From Isoetes taiwanensis (lineage: Eukaryota > Streptophyta > Lycopodiopsida > Isoetales > Isoetaceae), in NCBI GenBank assembly GCA_021234155.1, contig JAJEKV010000275.1, positions 188,501-252,500 on the forward strand: a stretch of DNA of 64,000 bases. Direction: 5' to 3'. The translations under genes and the position numbers were made by a program. The notes under the pieces were generated by a model, which was given only the letters and a program-made list of their open reading frames with translations, ran no database searches and had not been told where the DNA came from. Below are positions 10,424-20,556 of this stretch, piece after piece (position 1 is the first letter of the stretch; each line of letters starts with the position of its first letter).

Positions 10424-11045
10424 GTAAGTCATTTCTAATTGTCGATGTACTGTTTTTTCACATTAAATTGGGCGGGCGCCCAATTTGGGACGCCCCCATG
10501 TATATTTAGCATGTGAAATTGCATTCCCTTGGCCACCAAATTGGGCGGGCGCCCAAATTGGGAGGCCTCCCATGTGCAGTCATCATGTTTCTTGCAGCGT
10601 CTTGGCTATGAAATTGGGCGGGCGCCCAATTTCGAATGACCCTATGTACATTTAGCGCATTTAGCATGCTAAATCCTATCCCCTTGGCCATAAAATTGGG
10701 CGCCCGCCCAATTTTGGAGGCCTCCCGTGTGCAATCACCATGTTTCATCTTGCCTCCTGGCATATGAAATTGGGCGGCCGCCCAATTTGGGTTCGCCTCC
10801 CATGTGAACTCAGCATGTCACTTGTAGCCTCTTGGCTATGAAATTGGGCGGGCGCCCAATTTGGGTTGGCCCCATGTGAATTTAGCATGTTAAATTGCAT
10901 CCCCTTGTGTATGAAATTGGGCGGGTGCCCAATTTGCGATGGTCCTCATGTGCATTGGCCCCCATGTGCAATGCATGTTAGCTTGTGTGTTGCTAAATTT
11001 TGAGACCGTATATTTCAAATATGCTAAGTTTACTATGCTGTGCAG
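10424..11045 (+). other. Intron 1 of the H3-tail gene, carrying hairpin array 3
   Basis: Donor TTCA|GTAAGT at 10423/10424 and acceptor CTATGCTGTGCAG|GATTGG at 11045/11046. Removal joins GLSQDNAYS to DWLAIAKQT in phase 0. Seven periodic hairpins fill most of its 622 bases; the 3' end (10960-11040) is AT-rich with branch-point-like TGCTAAATTTT. Confidence 0.75.
10465..10935 (+). repeat. Hairpin family A, array 3 (7 copies, about 73-bp period)
   Basis: Copies start at 10465, 10538, 10611, 10693, 10767, 10841 and 10914, so spacing is 73, 73, 82, 74, 74 and 73. Each repeat is the 22-nt hairpin plus a spacer with CCCATGTG, TTAGCATGT, AAATTGCATCCCCTTGG-like text. Loops are GG on the plus strand except the fourth copy (CC, inverted) and the fifth (GC). 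This is the most regular of the three arrays. Confidence 0.92.
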
Positions 11046-12258
11046 GATTGGCTCGCTATAGCAAAGCAGACATTGAAGAAACTTAGCATGCGAGACTACG
11101 ATTACTTCGTTTACTTGGATGATGAAACTTGGAATATGTGCCTACAAGTGGCTCAGTTGTTCTATGAAGACCAGCTAAAAGATGAATTGGGTGAGACGAT
11201 AGTGGTAAAGGACTGGCTGAGAATGTTCACAAATAACAAGTGCCGACCTTTAAAGTCCATGCATCCAATGGATCTGCAAAGACTCTTTGACAGAGATTAT
11301 GACGGCCACCACATTACATCAAGACCACCAAAAATTACCTTTGGAAGGCGTGTCATGAAAATCCGTCTTGCGAAGAGAAGAAGATTGGCTTTGTCGGCGT
11401 GCACTCCTTAAATATCTCAAAGATGTGAAGAAGCTTCATGTTGACAACATAGCAGATTTGAGGAAAATTCATCCTATATTCACGGAAAATTTGATGTTAA
11501 TGTTCGCCAACAAAGTGTAGGTGATTGGGTTGATAGCCATAAAGGAGGCGAAAAGCTTAACCTTCAAAGGCTCTTATCACGAAGGTTGATGAGTATCTGC
11601 GTGGACCGTGGAAGAGGGATCTAAATCATTCAAACGCTCCGGAGTGTCGGTCCTCTTGGGATGTCGGTTGATGTGGTCAATACTTTCGGGTTTGTTGGGT
11701 GTGATCTCTAAAAAATAAAAAGAAGACGGTCACATGTTTCCTCTAGGTGTGACATATATCAGAAAAATATCCATCGGGATATGGAAGAGGCACCTCTAAC
11801 ATGACAAAGACGAGGTTGTAAATCGAACATGTTAGGAAAGCTATTGCAAGTCCATTTCTTTGAAGATCCCCATCCGGTCTTCCGGCGGCGGATGTGGTGC
11901 CCTTTGATCGGATGCAAAGCAGATAGTACCATGGTCACAAGAATCGACCTGGCTGGTATGAGGTTCTACATCATCAATGGCAACCATACGTCTCGGCCTT
12001 CATTTCGTGTGGTGTCGGTTGGGGACGAGAAGATGCGAATTGAACTCGAAAGATTTACACTTATAGATTCTCGGCGAGTTTTTACGGAGCGAGTGACTTG
12101 GACCTTCTTATTTCGGTGTGGATGTCAATGACATCGTAGCGGGGCCGGTATTTAAGGAACCCTCACGCGGATCGGATACACCACTGGGCGTAGGCAATAC
12201 CGTGAGTCGCGGCAAACCCGGCACCGAGGAAAAAGGCCAATCAAGCGGCGAATACAAG
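11046..12258 (+). pseudogene. Exon 2 of the H3-tail gene, with ParB-like region 2
   Basis: It opens with DWLAIAKQTLKKLSMRDYDYF and runs to 11409 (GRRVMKIRLAKRRRLALS), then shifts frame (KYLKDVKKLHVDNIADLRKI, about 11408-11500). From about 11880 it contains DVVPFDRMQ in one frame and FYIINGNHT (11963-11990) in another, paralleling the PFD and NGNH motifs of region 1. It ends GQSSGEYK before the GTATGT donor at 12259. The repeated PFD...NGNH pair suggests an internal duplication of one domain. Several frameshifts between 11410 and 12250 make it non-functional as it stands. Confidence 0.5.
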
Positions 12259-12398
12259 GTATGTGCCATCATATGAAGCAAATGCGCATTTGCACTATTT
12301 TGGCATCAAGCGGCCATTTGATGCCAAATAAGCGGCCGGCGCCATTTGATCTTGCTTTCTTTGCATTCAAGATCTAACATATTTGGTTTGCCTTTCAG
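12259..12398 (+). other. Intron 2 of the H3-tail gene, with palindromes (family D)
   Basis: Donor AAG|GTATGT at 12258/12259, acceptor GCCTTTCAG|CATTAC at 12398/12399; removal gives EYK|HYLEMVDKI in phase 0. Inside are a perfect 16-bp palindrome GCAAATGCGCATTTGC (12278-12293) and a hairpin with 9-bp stem TGGCATCAA...TTGATGCCA (12301-12326), then GCGGCCGGCGCC. These differ from family A but again fill an intron. Confidence 0.75.
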
Positions 12399-13950
12399 CA
12401 TTACCTTGAAATGGTTGACAAGATTATCAGGGGAAAGCATACCAAGGATGTCAACAGGTTCGTTTTCATGCCAGACGACATTTACGCTCTCTTCAGCCAA
12501 ATGTGGAATAAATGGAAAAAGGGGGATTTGAAAGATAACAAGGGCCAACAAATAGCTTGATCAATTGGGCAAAGGATAAGGACTATTTTAGCGAGAACTA
12601 CCTCGGATGCATGAGAGGCCGGATTACGAAGATTGCGAAGCGTCCTCCGGGAAGCCATCGGAGGGACATTTATGTTAAGGTCACATCGGATTACAAGGGT
12701 GATAATTTTTTCAAGACAAGAGCCCAGAACTTGAGGATTCTTGCATACATGAAGAAGGAGATTCTCAACTACATCCATGATGAACTTGGAATCAAGTACA
12801 GAAAGTTTGAGGACTTGAGAAAGGTCTCAAACGGATTCCCGAGACTCAACCCTCCTTTCGTGGGGTGTGGTGCATAATAAGTGGGTCTCGGTGGAGAATC
12901 TTGAAGAGGGCGTCCATGGTAATGTGCCCTTCTCATTAGGCAGATCCATCCAGTAAGATTCTAAAGCCGAGGCGAGGGCGACTTCAAAGATTTTATGTGG
13001 AGTCGTTTCCGGTGGTGGGATTGTCGGGGATCCGATCGTGTTATCCGCCCGACATGATCTGTTTGGATCACCGAAGCAAATTACTCCGATTTGGGATCCG
13101 CCCTCGGCCAAATTCTTTGATGCTGCTTCTAAGATGTGAGATGTTGAGACATCTTGGATAATATGTTTTGCTAAGCGAACATACGAGTCTCTTTCCTTGC
13201 CACGGAGAGACTAGAATCCAGATCTAGAGTTTACTTAGGCATGTATGAAGAGAAAAGTGGGTGGGCACCGGTGGTGGCATAAAGAGCCATCAGTTGTGGT
13301 TCTAGCCACCGGGATCTCAGCCCAAGCACAACGATGAAACACGGATATTAGGTTTTATGGTGAACATCCCGGAAAGCACATAAGACCCATAAAGATGCGG
13401 TTGGTGAGCCGCGGAGAATACGGCTAACAAGCTCTGAGGACGGGTTCAAATACGGTTGGCAAGGTATGGAAGGGGAATACTTGGTTCCAAGCGGGTTGGT
13501 CCTGCTACAGCGGCATACCTTGTCGATAAGCTCACGCCCTCGGGTAACTTTGTTACGGACTTCTTTTACGGTGGGGCTTTTACTAGGGCATCATTGCGGT
13601 TAAAAGAATCTTGTGGCCTATGAGCATGATGGAAAAAAAGATCCAATATATGATAGGGATTCTTGGAAGAATTGACAACGTCATTAATCCCTTGCTTGAT
13701 CCAGCATCCATGGACTCTCGTTGAGTTTTGACACTCACTGGGCCTACTCCGGGAGAGACATCACATGGTGGTGGAGGAGAGACATCACATGGTGGTGGGA
13801 GGAGAGGGTCACAGTGGTGGTGGTGCGAGGAGATGCCACGGGGATCCGGGGAAAAAGTGGTACAAGACCGCCAAGCAGATTGACCCGAGTAAGATTAACA
13901 CGGATGATATTGATAAAGCGGATGATAATGTTTTTGGTGAGGAATATTGA
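12399..13950 (+). pseudogene. Exon 3 of the H3-tail gene, C-terminal region
   Basis: It starts HYLEMVDKIIRGKH, continues with DDIYALFSQMWNKWKKGD, and after one frameshift near 12555 reads INWAKDKDYFSENYLGC, RITKIAKRPPGSHRRDIYV and FFKTRAQNLRILAYMKKEI to 12875. A third frame (about 12870-13135) has HNKWVSVENLEEGVHGN and VVSGGGIVGDPIVLSARH, then FFDAASKM. A possible relation of the last part to SAM-binding glycine loops of DNA methylases is only a guess. Near 13740-13830 is a repeated GAGACATCACATGGTGGTGG motif coding His/Gly or Trp repeats by frame. The end reads GKKWYKTAKQIDPSKIN and then an acidic tail, stop 13948-13950. Confidence 0.5.
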
Positions 13951-14354
13951 AAACCGATTTGCATATCATACTTGTATATAAGATTTACCTACGTGGTATT
14001 GATGATTCTTTGTCGATTAATCTTTTGAATCACCCGATGACACATACGATCTTAATGTATTTGCCCCTTTTGTATATCTTACTTGTAAAAGCAAATAGCG
14101 CCCATGGCGCCATTTGCAATATATGAATATTACAAAGCTGCTTGGCGGCGCTATTTGTTTCTTTTTTCCGTGTATTGTCCTTATGATTCACTTCAAAATG
14201 CAGCGACTTTATTGCTTTTTTTTCCACAATTTTTATTCAAATGGGTAACCCTTGGGTTGTTTCGCCCGTCGATTTCCGCCCCATTTCGTGTCAAATAGAG
14301 CGGTTTTCAGGCTAATCCTTGTGCATTTTTAAGTAAATAGCGCAGATTTGATTG
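13951..14354 (+). repeat. 3' flank of the H3-tail gene with family D hairpins
   Basis: It contains a 27-nt hairpin at 14091-14117, 12-bp arms GCAAATAGCGCC and GGCGCCATTTGC around CAT with one mismatch, and further half copies (GGCGGCGCTATTTG near 14141, AAATAGAGCGG near 14296, AAATAGCGCAG near 14333). Poly(A)-signal-like AATATATGAATAT is present but not decisive. This may be the 3' UTR or the subterminal region of a transposon; no terminal inverted repeat was found. Confidence 0.6.
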
Positions 14355-15665
14355 CTAAATGTGTGAAAAAACAACGAACAATTTCATTTCGAGCGAAAAT
14401 GGAATCACGAAATTTCCAACTTTAATGAAACTCTGCTTAAGATGCACAGGACCAGAGATAAGAGAGCAATCCAGCAATACCAAAGAATGTATAGAGGTAG
14501 CGAGTTTTCTTCTTCTTGCAGTAGCAAAAAAGAACCGGGCCGGGTACATCTATCTCCATCCTTGAACTAATGCAACCCTGCCTTCACCTTAGCTTCCATA
14601 ACTTTCATAGTTTCCATAGCCTTGATCTGAGATAGGAACTCATTTTCTCTAACTCCACTGGCAGGAGCACGAGCTCAGACCAGCTCTAGTTCACGATACA
14701 ATGAAGTCAATAGTCTTCTAGCTTCAGCAGCTCTTGCTCTCCCCTGTTCTTTTGCAAATGACTTCACTGCTGACAACACTGCAACAATCCCAGACATACA
14801 TTTATGAGATGAGAAGGCCCGAGACCAAACCCGATTGAAACCAGCTTTGAACTCATCATCCTCCAAGTACTTGGCATTAAGCTTAAAGTAAGTTCTGGTT
14901 GGTTTATGATGATTAGACAAAATAGTTTCCCAAGGCGTCTTTGTAATCTTTCTTTTTATCATGCTAGACATGAAGGACAATGGTTATACGTGTATTGCCC
15001 AAGCCTATATTATAATTCTTATTGCCAATGTAGGGTATGCACTTTGTATGTAATGTGTGAATATATTGGGTTATGAGAAATTTGTTTAAAACCATTATAG
15101 ATCTCGGCCGACATAAGTTATAATGAAACTAATATTATGCATAAAGTCATCATATAGAAGCAATGTGATGCAAAAGGAAGCATCATGCAACCTAGTTTGG
15201 AACGCATAGTGGCCACATAATTCTAAAGAAACTACATAATAGCTCTTCTATTGAGCTAACGTCCTAAATAGTGATGAATAACAAATGATACATGTTGCTG
15301 AAAATGCAAGTGGTTTGGGAAAAAATGACAGACGGGCTGAAGTATATCCATGATGCAACATTGGCATGCAGAAGGCGATTAATTTTCTGCGCCCCAGTTT
15401 TTTGTCCTCCATGATGCAATCATTGGCATGCAGGTTACATAATTATCTTCACCTTGATTTTGAGCCTTTGATAGCCTAATGACAGGGCAACTTACCTAGC
15501 TTGGGGCACGGGTGTCCATTTATCTTCTTAGGAGCAACTAGGTAACGTCTTGATTTTCTGAAATTGGTACGACAATTTTGTGCTTTGCGAATCAAAGCAT
15601 GGTAAGCGGTTAGGGTGAGGCCAAATTTGACGTGATTAATCCTCCCCTCAAATGGGCTACGCAAA
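14355..15665 (-). pseudogene. LINE family B, copy 1 (region 5' of the RT core)
   Basis: Minus-strand pieces: a segment with GRINHVKFGLTLTAYHALI (15476-15664), a non-coding stretch, a linker with KYLEDDEFKAGFNRVW and EARRLLTSLYRELELV (14675-14980), and ARFFFATARRRKLATSI (about 14480-14540), the motif that normally precedes the RT domain. The same order, in the same orientation, occurs at 46300-48185. At 15166-15190 this copy keeps the uninterrupted site (GATGCAAAAGGAAGCATCATG) that in the other copy is split by a LINE-A insertion. The RT domain itself is missing here. Confidence 0.75.
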
Positions 15666-15834
15666 ATATCCTCAGATTTGACCTATTGGATTGACCTCCT
15701 CAATTGCCTATCGAAAATAAAGTTATTACCTCTCTAATCCACTTGAGGGAATCTTAAACTCATTAATAAACTATAGATTCTCATGCTTTGGCTCACGAGA
15801 TACAACGACATCCTGAATAGATATGCATTTCATT

Positions 15835-16095
15835 CATTTCAATAGTTTTTCTACAATGGTTTAGAGTGGATAGCTGCATATTTGCAAGGGAACCACAAAA
15901 AACAGAAAAATAGGGAATATCTAGTTATATCAACCTGGACTGCAAAAATAAAATCTCTATGGATGTTGGCTAATGTACCTGCCAAAAGCTTATTGTTGGG
16001 ACTATAAAACCATGTCCTTTTTTCTAGGAAAACCCTAGTGATAAGTCCTCGGTAAGGGGCTTGGACAAAACGGAAGGCTGCTAAAACCGCCCCCG
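15835..16095 (-). repeat. Dispersed repeat R3, 3' part, diverged copy
   Basis: Shares TCTACAATGG, GGATAG, CCTGCC.AAAGCTTAT and AAAACCCTAGTGATAAG, in order, with 25725-25985 (same strand) and 35880-36110 (opposite strand). It is the most diverged of the three copies and includes only the end distal to the GCATGCATG-rich head. Confidence 0.7.
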
Positions 16096-17222
16096 TAAAG
16101 ATATCCCACGATACAAGAAGAAGTCAAGGTCGCGCGTCACCACTGTGCCTGTACATCACCGACACTAGAATACACTAATAAGAAAACAAAGCCTCCAAAA
16201 AAGGGAGGGGTTATTCAGGCATATAGTCGGTAGAAGATGAAGACCATGTTTTCACAACATGTGCAGCATATATAGATATACGTATGCAATTTGATATTCA
16301 TGTACATAATTTCCAGTCTTTATTTTCTCTACCACCTTTGAAAATAGCACTATACATTAAGGCGGTGGAAGCCCACCGTTCTTTGCTGTTGAAAATCAAA
16401 TCTTTGTAATCAGGCTCCATGGCCATCAGGGCCCTAAGTGAGCTAGTTAATAAAAAATAAAAAAAAATAAAAATTAAAACAACATTTACACGAACATTCA
16501 AAAGTTAAGGAAGGGTAAGAATCAAAGAACTGCTAAGAGATGAGAAAGTGCCAACAAAGAACTCTGCAATAAGTAGCGATCTCCCAAACAAATTAGTGGC
16601 CCAAAAATGCATGCAAATGCATGGATTCCCGAGTTGCACGAGAACCCCGATTCGATACTTGGATCGATATCATAATAAACCATAGATCGAGAATGTCGTA
16701 ATTTGTCTCTGACACTAGGAGATTATCATAATAATATGTGGTATGTTATAATGATAAATGTTGTTGCAATCAGTTCTGGGTTTAACCCAGGAGGCTGAAA
16801 TTTTGAGGTCTATGACTTAAGGTTTGTAATTTCATCTCCTAGAACAAGGTGACCTAGCAAATGCACTAATGACCCGCAGTTGCACTAATAAAAGAATATT
16901 CCTTAAGATTCCCCCAAAATATGCTAATTTTGGTCTCAAACTTTAAAAGAAGGCCTATTTTCTAGGAGGGCGGTGCCATTTTGGAGGGTCAAAGGAAGAA
17001 CATTGACATATTAAAAAAAAAAAACTAGCAAAAGGCACGCCAGAAGGCTTTAGCAAGGCCAAACTGGATAAGGCTTGGTAGTACTCCTTGCTTCTTTTTA
17101 CCCATTTCTGCAGAAAGCAATCCATCAGAGAAGATAAAAAAAAAATAGACCGAAAGTGATTGGGCTGAAAAGCAAGAAACACAAGTTCGACGCAGAGGAA
17201 GTTATCCGGTGGCCGCCTCCAT
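16096..17222. other. No gene recognised
   Basis: AT-rich sequence. A minus-strand open stretch at 16955-17233 (92 codons) overlaps the start of repeat R4 and has no recognisable motif. No RNA gene or repeat structure seen. Confidence 0.5.
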
Positions 17223-17350
17223 CTCCAGTCCATTTTTAGCGGTTTTCTAATTTTGCTGGCCCTAGATTTGTAAAACTAGAGATCCGATGGCGTAAAATAA
17301 GTCACACCAGATTTCGATAACATGGATATTACACGTGGATAGGCATGTTT
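17223..17350. repeat. Dispersed repeat R4, copy 1
   Basis: Sequence from CATTTTTAGCGGTTTTCTAA through AAAATAAG.CACA.CAGATTT to ATTACACGTGGATAGG recurs in the same orientation at 24845-24975. Only these two copies were seen; class unknown. Confidence 0.7.
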
Positions 17351-17938
17351 TTAAGGTCTTAATTCATAATGGTCTAGGCTCTACAAGAACCCATATTTTG
17401 GAGAAGTATGGTGAAACCAGATGCATCTGTTTGGCTCTTTAATTCAATTGTATGGTAGTATTAATAATGCAGTCTTGCCAAAATATTGGCCAAGTAATAT
17501 GAATCCAGATCCAGATTCTCAGACAGGGCAACCAGCAGATTAGAAGACATAGGTTCTCAGATATGAAGCCAGCAGATCCAGACAAAAAAAGGGAACAAGG
17601 ATATAGGCCTTACTGGGCTCATTATGCATCAATCTTGTAAGCTGAATTGTGAAGATTTTTCAAAAGGTGCAAGTTTCAATTTTCTTGTGAGTTTCATGAT
17701 GAGTCATATTTTCGAGAATTAAAAGGGCATCGCTTAAGGAGTTATAGTAGATTATGGATCATCTGTGCTAGCAGTTCTTATAATAGACTAGATGGGCAAT
17801 AGATCCACATCATTGTCTAATTAGAAGGGCCAATAAAATGCACTGTGCGAAGCCATTGGCATCTCATATAATGCAGAATGAACAATTCCAACTATTTTAA
17901 ATGCCATAACACCTGGACAAAATATTCAAATACATACC
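17351..17938. other. No gene recognised
   Basis: AT-rich DNA with short repeated words (CAGATCCAGA, TCTCAGATA). Nothing codes. Confidence 0.5.
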
Positions 17939-18595
17939 TTGGAAAGTGCAGCACTTACAGTTTTCACCCAAGTGCTAAAGGGTTTCCACGACATAGAATA
18001 TATAGAAAACAATTTTTTAGAACAAGGGGATGTGTTTATACAAGGAAAATGCAAGCATTATTATTGGTTCTTTGCATCTAGAGTAATGATTGTCACTAGA
18101 TATGAAAGCAGAATACCAAGGTTGAACATCCTACATAAGATGGCCAATTCAAGCCACGAAACACTGGGGTGCCTATTCTACATTCCAACTGAAAAAACTT
18201 ATGCGATTGCATTAAGGTAAAGCATTTTCCAGAACATCCTACATAAGATGGCCAATTCAGGCCACGAAACAATGGGGTGCCTATTCTACATTCCAACTGA
18301 AAAAACTTATGCGATTGCATTAAGGTAAAGCATTTTCCAGTTTTCACCCAAGTGCTTAAGGGTTTCCACGACATAGAATATATAGAAAACAGTTTTTTAG
18401 AACAAGGGGATGTGTTTATAGAAGGAAAATGCAAGCATTATTATTGGTTCTGTGCAGTACATCTAGAGTAATGATTGTCACTAGATATGAAAGCAGAATA
18501 CCAAGGTTGAACATCCTACATAAGATGGCCAATTCAGGCACATTCCAACTGAAAAAACTTATGCGATTGCATTAAGGTAAAGCATTTTCCAGATT
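17939..18595 (+). repeat. Tandem duplication with exon-like open frame
   Basis: A block starting TTTTCACCCAAGTGCTAAAG at 17959 and ending GTAAAGCATTTTCCAG near 18230 is followed by a second copy of its last 110 bases (18231-18341) and then by another near-complete copy (18339-18591). The first copy is open on the plus strand for 94 codons (17939-18220, with GFHDIEYIENNFLEQGD and CKHYYWFFASRVMIV) and is preceded by CACTTACAG and followed by GTAAAG, so it could be an exon. I do not recognise it. The later copies carry indels. Minus-strand frames through the same block look like shadows. Confidence 0.6.
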
Positions 18596-20163
18596 TTTAT
18601 TGTTCTTCATTTCTTCCTTTGGTTTCCTTGGAATTGTATTGTCATAGGAACCTTCCCTTTTTGCTGACTATTGCCTAAAAAGGCTCGCCCTAGTATGTTT
18701 TAGATTGCAGGTACTATTGCAGCATATTTAGCTTATCTCTTCACTCAAGCATTGTGGGTAGGATTCATAGCATTTTGCATGGTGCAATAAAAGGTCAATA
18801 AATGATGCCAAATAGCAGTAACATATTGTGTGGAGTCTTTCGCATTGCTCATCCTGATGAAGGAGATAGCAAGATGGTCTAGAGAACCATAAATGCACAT
18901 TATGATTAGACATAAATGAAATAAAGCAATCTACTATAGCACAAGTTGTTATGTCTAGAAATACACTTTCTTGTATTTACTATGTTAACTATCTAGAAAC
19001 TATCATTAGAAGCAATTTGAGTAAGGGATTGAGTTCATGCTGTTGTAGACTCTACAACAATCCTTGACACATGCCAAAAATAGAAGGCCATTACACAATG
19101 CAAAGGAATGAGACTGAATGTTCAATACAACATAAACCTGCTATTCAACTACAAAAGAAATGTATTTCAAATTAGAGTATTCTGGACTTGGCAAATAATG
19201 ACAACAAATCCTGTTCTCTTGACTCAAATTTCAAGGAGCGAAGGTATATAGATTAATACCATCAAAAGTACAATCGGAAGACAAGAACAGTCCATTTCAT
19301 GAACTCATTCGCTACCATGACTTGCAATAAGAATTAAGAAGATGCTCATGTAGCAATGAGCAAAATTGATTAAAAAAGCTTACGAAGAATAGAGCAGTGC
19401 AAGTAAGAGAGAAAGTGGCTTACCTAGATGCTTGGCAAAGGCAAGAGATAGCACGTATATGTGTGATTGCCGAAACTATATGGGCCACCTTCTGCTGCAC
19501 CAAGTTGACAGCATTGTTTATTTCTTGTCAAAAATAGAGATGAAAATATCAATTTACAAATACTTTGTTCAGCAACACAAAACCTAATGAGGTAAGAAGC
19601 TCTGCACATAGTAAACATGATAAACGATGCAAGCTTTTGCTAAGAGAAAGAAGCAGCTTGATGGGCTTGATATCTCCATTATAAGTGTCGTTCACCTGTT
19701 GTATATATCTATTTCCACTATAAGTATATCTCCTTTCCACCAAAACACCATGCAATTTCCATGTCCTTTTCTATCTCTGTGCCCATTTTTCACCGAATTT
19801 CTAATTAACGAGGAAAATGTTGTGGTTCCCTAACTGTAGCAATGTCGGCAAGTCTTTGCAGCTGGATGATTTTGAAGCTTCCCTCCATATAACGCAAGTC
19901 CACCTCAATCAAAACTATGACAGTGCATCACTATATCATGCATATTTATACTATTCTAAGCATTTGATTATGAGAGTTTACAACAACTCTAGAGGAAATC
20001 ATGCAGCTTCTTGCATAGAGGAGGTACAGAAGCAAAGGGTAGATATGAAGCTAGGTGAGGTAAAATGTTCCAAACAGACTCTATTACTGATGATATGACA
20101 CACCAATAAAGGTATGCAAGATTTTCAAACACTCTGTTATAGGAGATACAACACACATTGTAG
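18596..20163. other. No gene recognised
   Basis: AT-rich DNA. Open frames are short and without motifs; no repeat family apparent. Confidence 0.5.
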
Positions 20164-20424
20164 TGCATATTCACACGGGGGGTTACTCCGGGCATCGAGA
20201 GCTGTCGGATGGGCATATTTGCCCTTTATTCCTTGATCTAGACCGTATATAGCGATCCTCGTTTGTGGGATATGCATGTACAAGTTTTTGTATACTGTAT
20301 ATTGAGATGTACAATTACTATAAGGTTTGAGAGAATGTACTTAATGGTGTTAATTTTGTACATGTATTGTAAATATATTTTTCGGGCTCTCGCTGCCCTA
20401 CGTAACCCCTCGTGTGAATATGCA
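20164..20424. mobile_element. MITE-like element, copy 1 (261 bp)
   Basis: Ends in inverted repeats TGCATATTCACACGGGG...GTGTGAATATGCA. The interior (CTCCGGGCATCGAGAGCTGT, then CCGTATATAGCGATCCTCG) is nearly identical to 30999-31260, the centre of the large palindrome. No coding capacity. Confidence 0.75.
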
Positions 20425-20556
20425 CCCAAACAAAGGGGGTTTAAGGGGGATTTTAATTAAAATATGTTAAATGCAATGGTTTGTGTTAGTAATGTTAATG
20501 GTAGTTGTGTGTTGATTGTTATATTAAAAAAGTTTTGGGCCCTTCGGGCCCTAACT
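20425..20556 (+). repeat. Flank shared with the 31-kb palindrome arm
   Basis: From CCCAAACAAAGGGGGTTTAA to GGGCCCTTCGGGCCC this matches the right arm of the palindrome at 31261-31392. No inverted copy lies on the left here, so either this is the unduplicated form or the left arm was lost. Inverted repeat GGGCCCTTCGGGCCC is a hairpin in its own right. Confidence 0.75.

Larger units (their letters stand above)
8819..13950 (+). pseudogene. Degraded multi-exon gene: H3-tail-like N-terminus, ParB-like motifs, His/Gly-rich C-terminus
   Basis: A coherent set of plus-strand coding pieces from an ATG at 8819 to a stop at 13948-13950, with two frame-preserving GT-AG introns (10424-11045 and 12259-12398). 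Order: histone H3 tail-like peptide; a region with FSWCIEVGNIHHG; a basic nuclear-localisation-like segment (PKKKRSETPIPK); two regions with a hydrophobic strand plus NGNH(S/T); a region with DDIYALFSQMWNKWKKGD and FFKTRAQNLRILAYMKKEI; a Trp/His/Gly-rich repeat; and an acidic end (DDIDKADDNVFGEEY). Frameshifts and an in-frame TAG at 9313 break it. It is divergent from the transposase at 7037. I do not recognise the whole protein. It could be an accessory gene of the same transposon, a captured chromatin gene, or a ParB-methylase-like gene; a methylase domain was considered but not demonstrable. Confidence 0.55.

Noticed and set aside
8000-10935. CRISPR array
   Set aside because: Repeats are hairpins with related, not unique, spacers, lie in introns of eukaryotic genes, and no cas genes are present.
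12870-13135. N6/N4 DNA methylase domain
   Set aside because: A glycine-rich VVSGGGIVGDP stretch suggested it, but no catalytic DPPY-type motif could be read.
13440-13465. tRNA T-arm-like GGTTCAAATAC
   Set aside because: No matching anticodon or acceptor stems around it.
18096-18434. 112-codon minus-strand gene
   Set aside because: It spans the internal duplication and repeats its own peptide; the plus-strand reading is at least as good.
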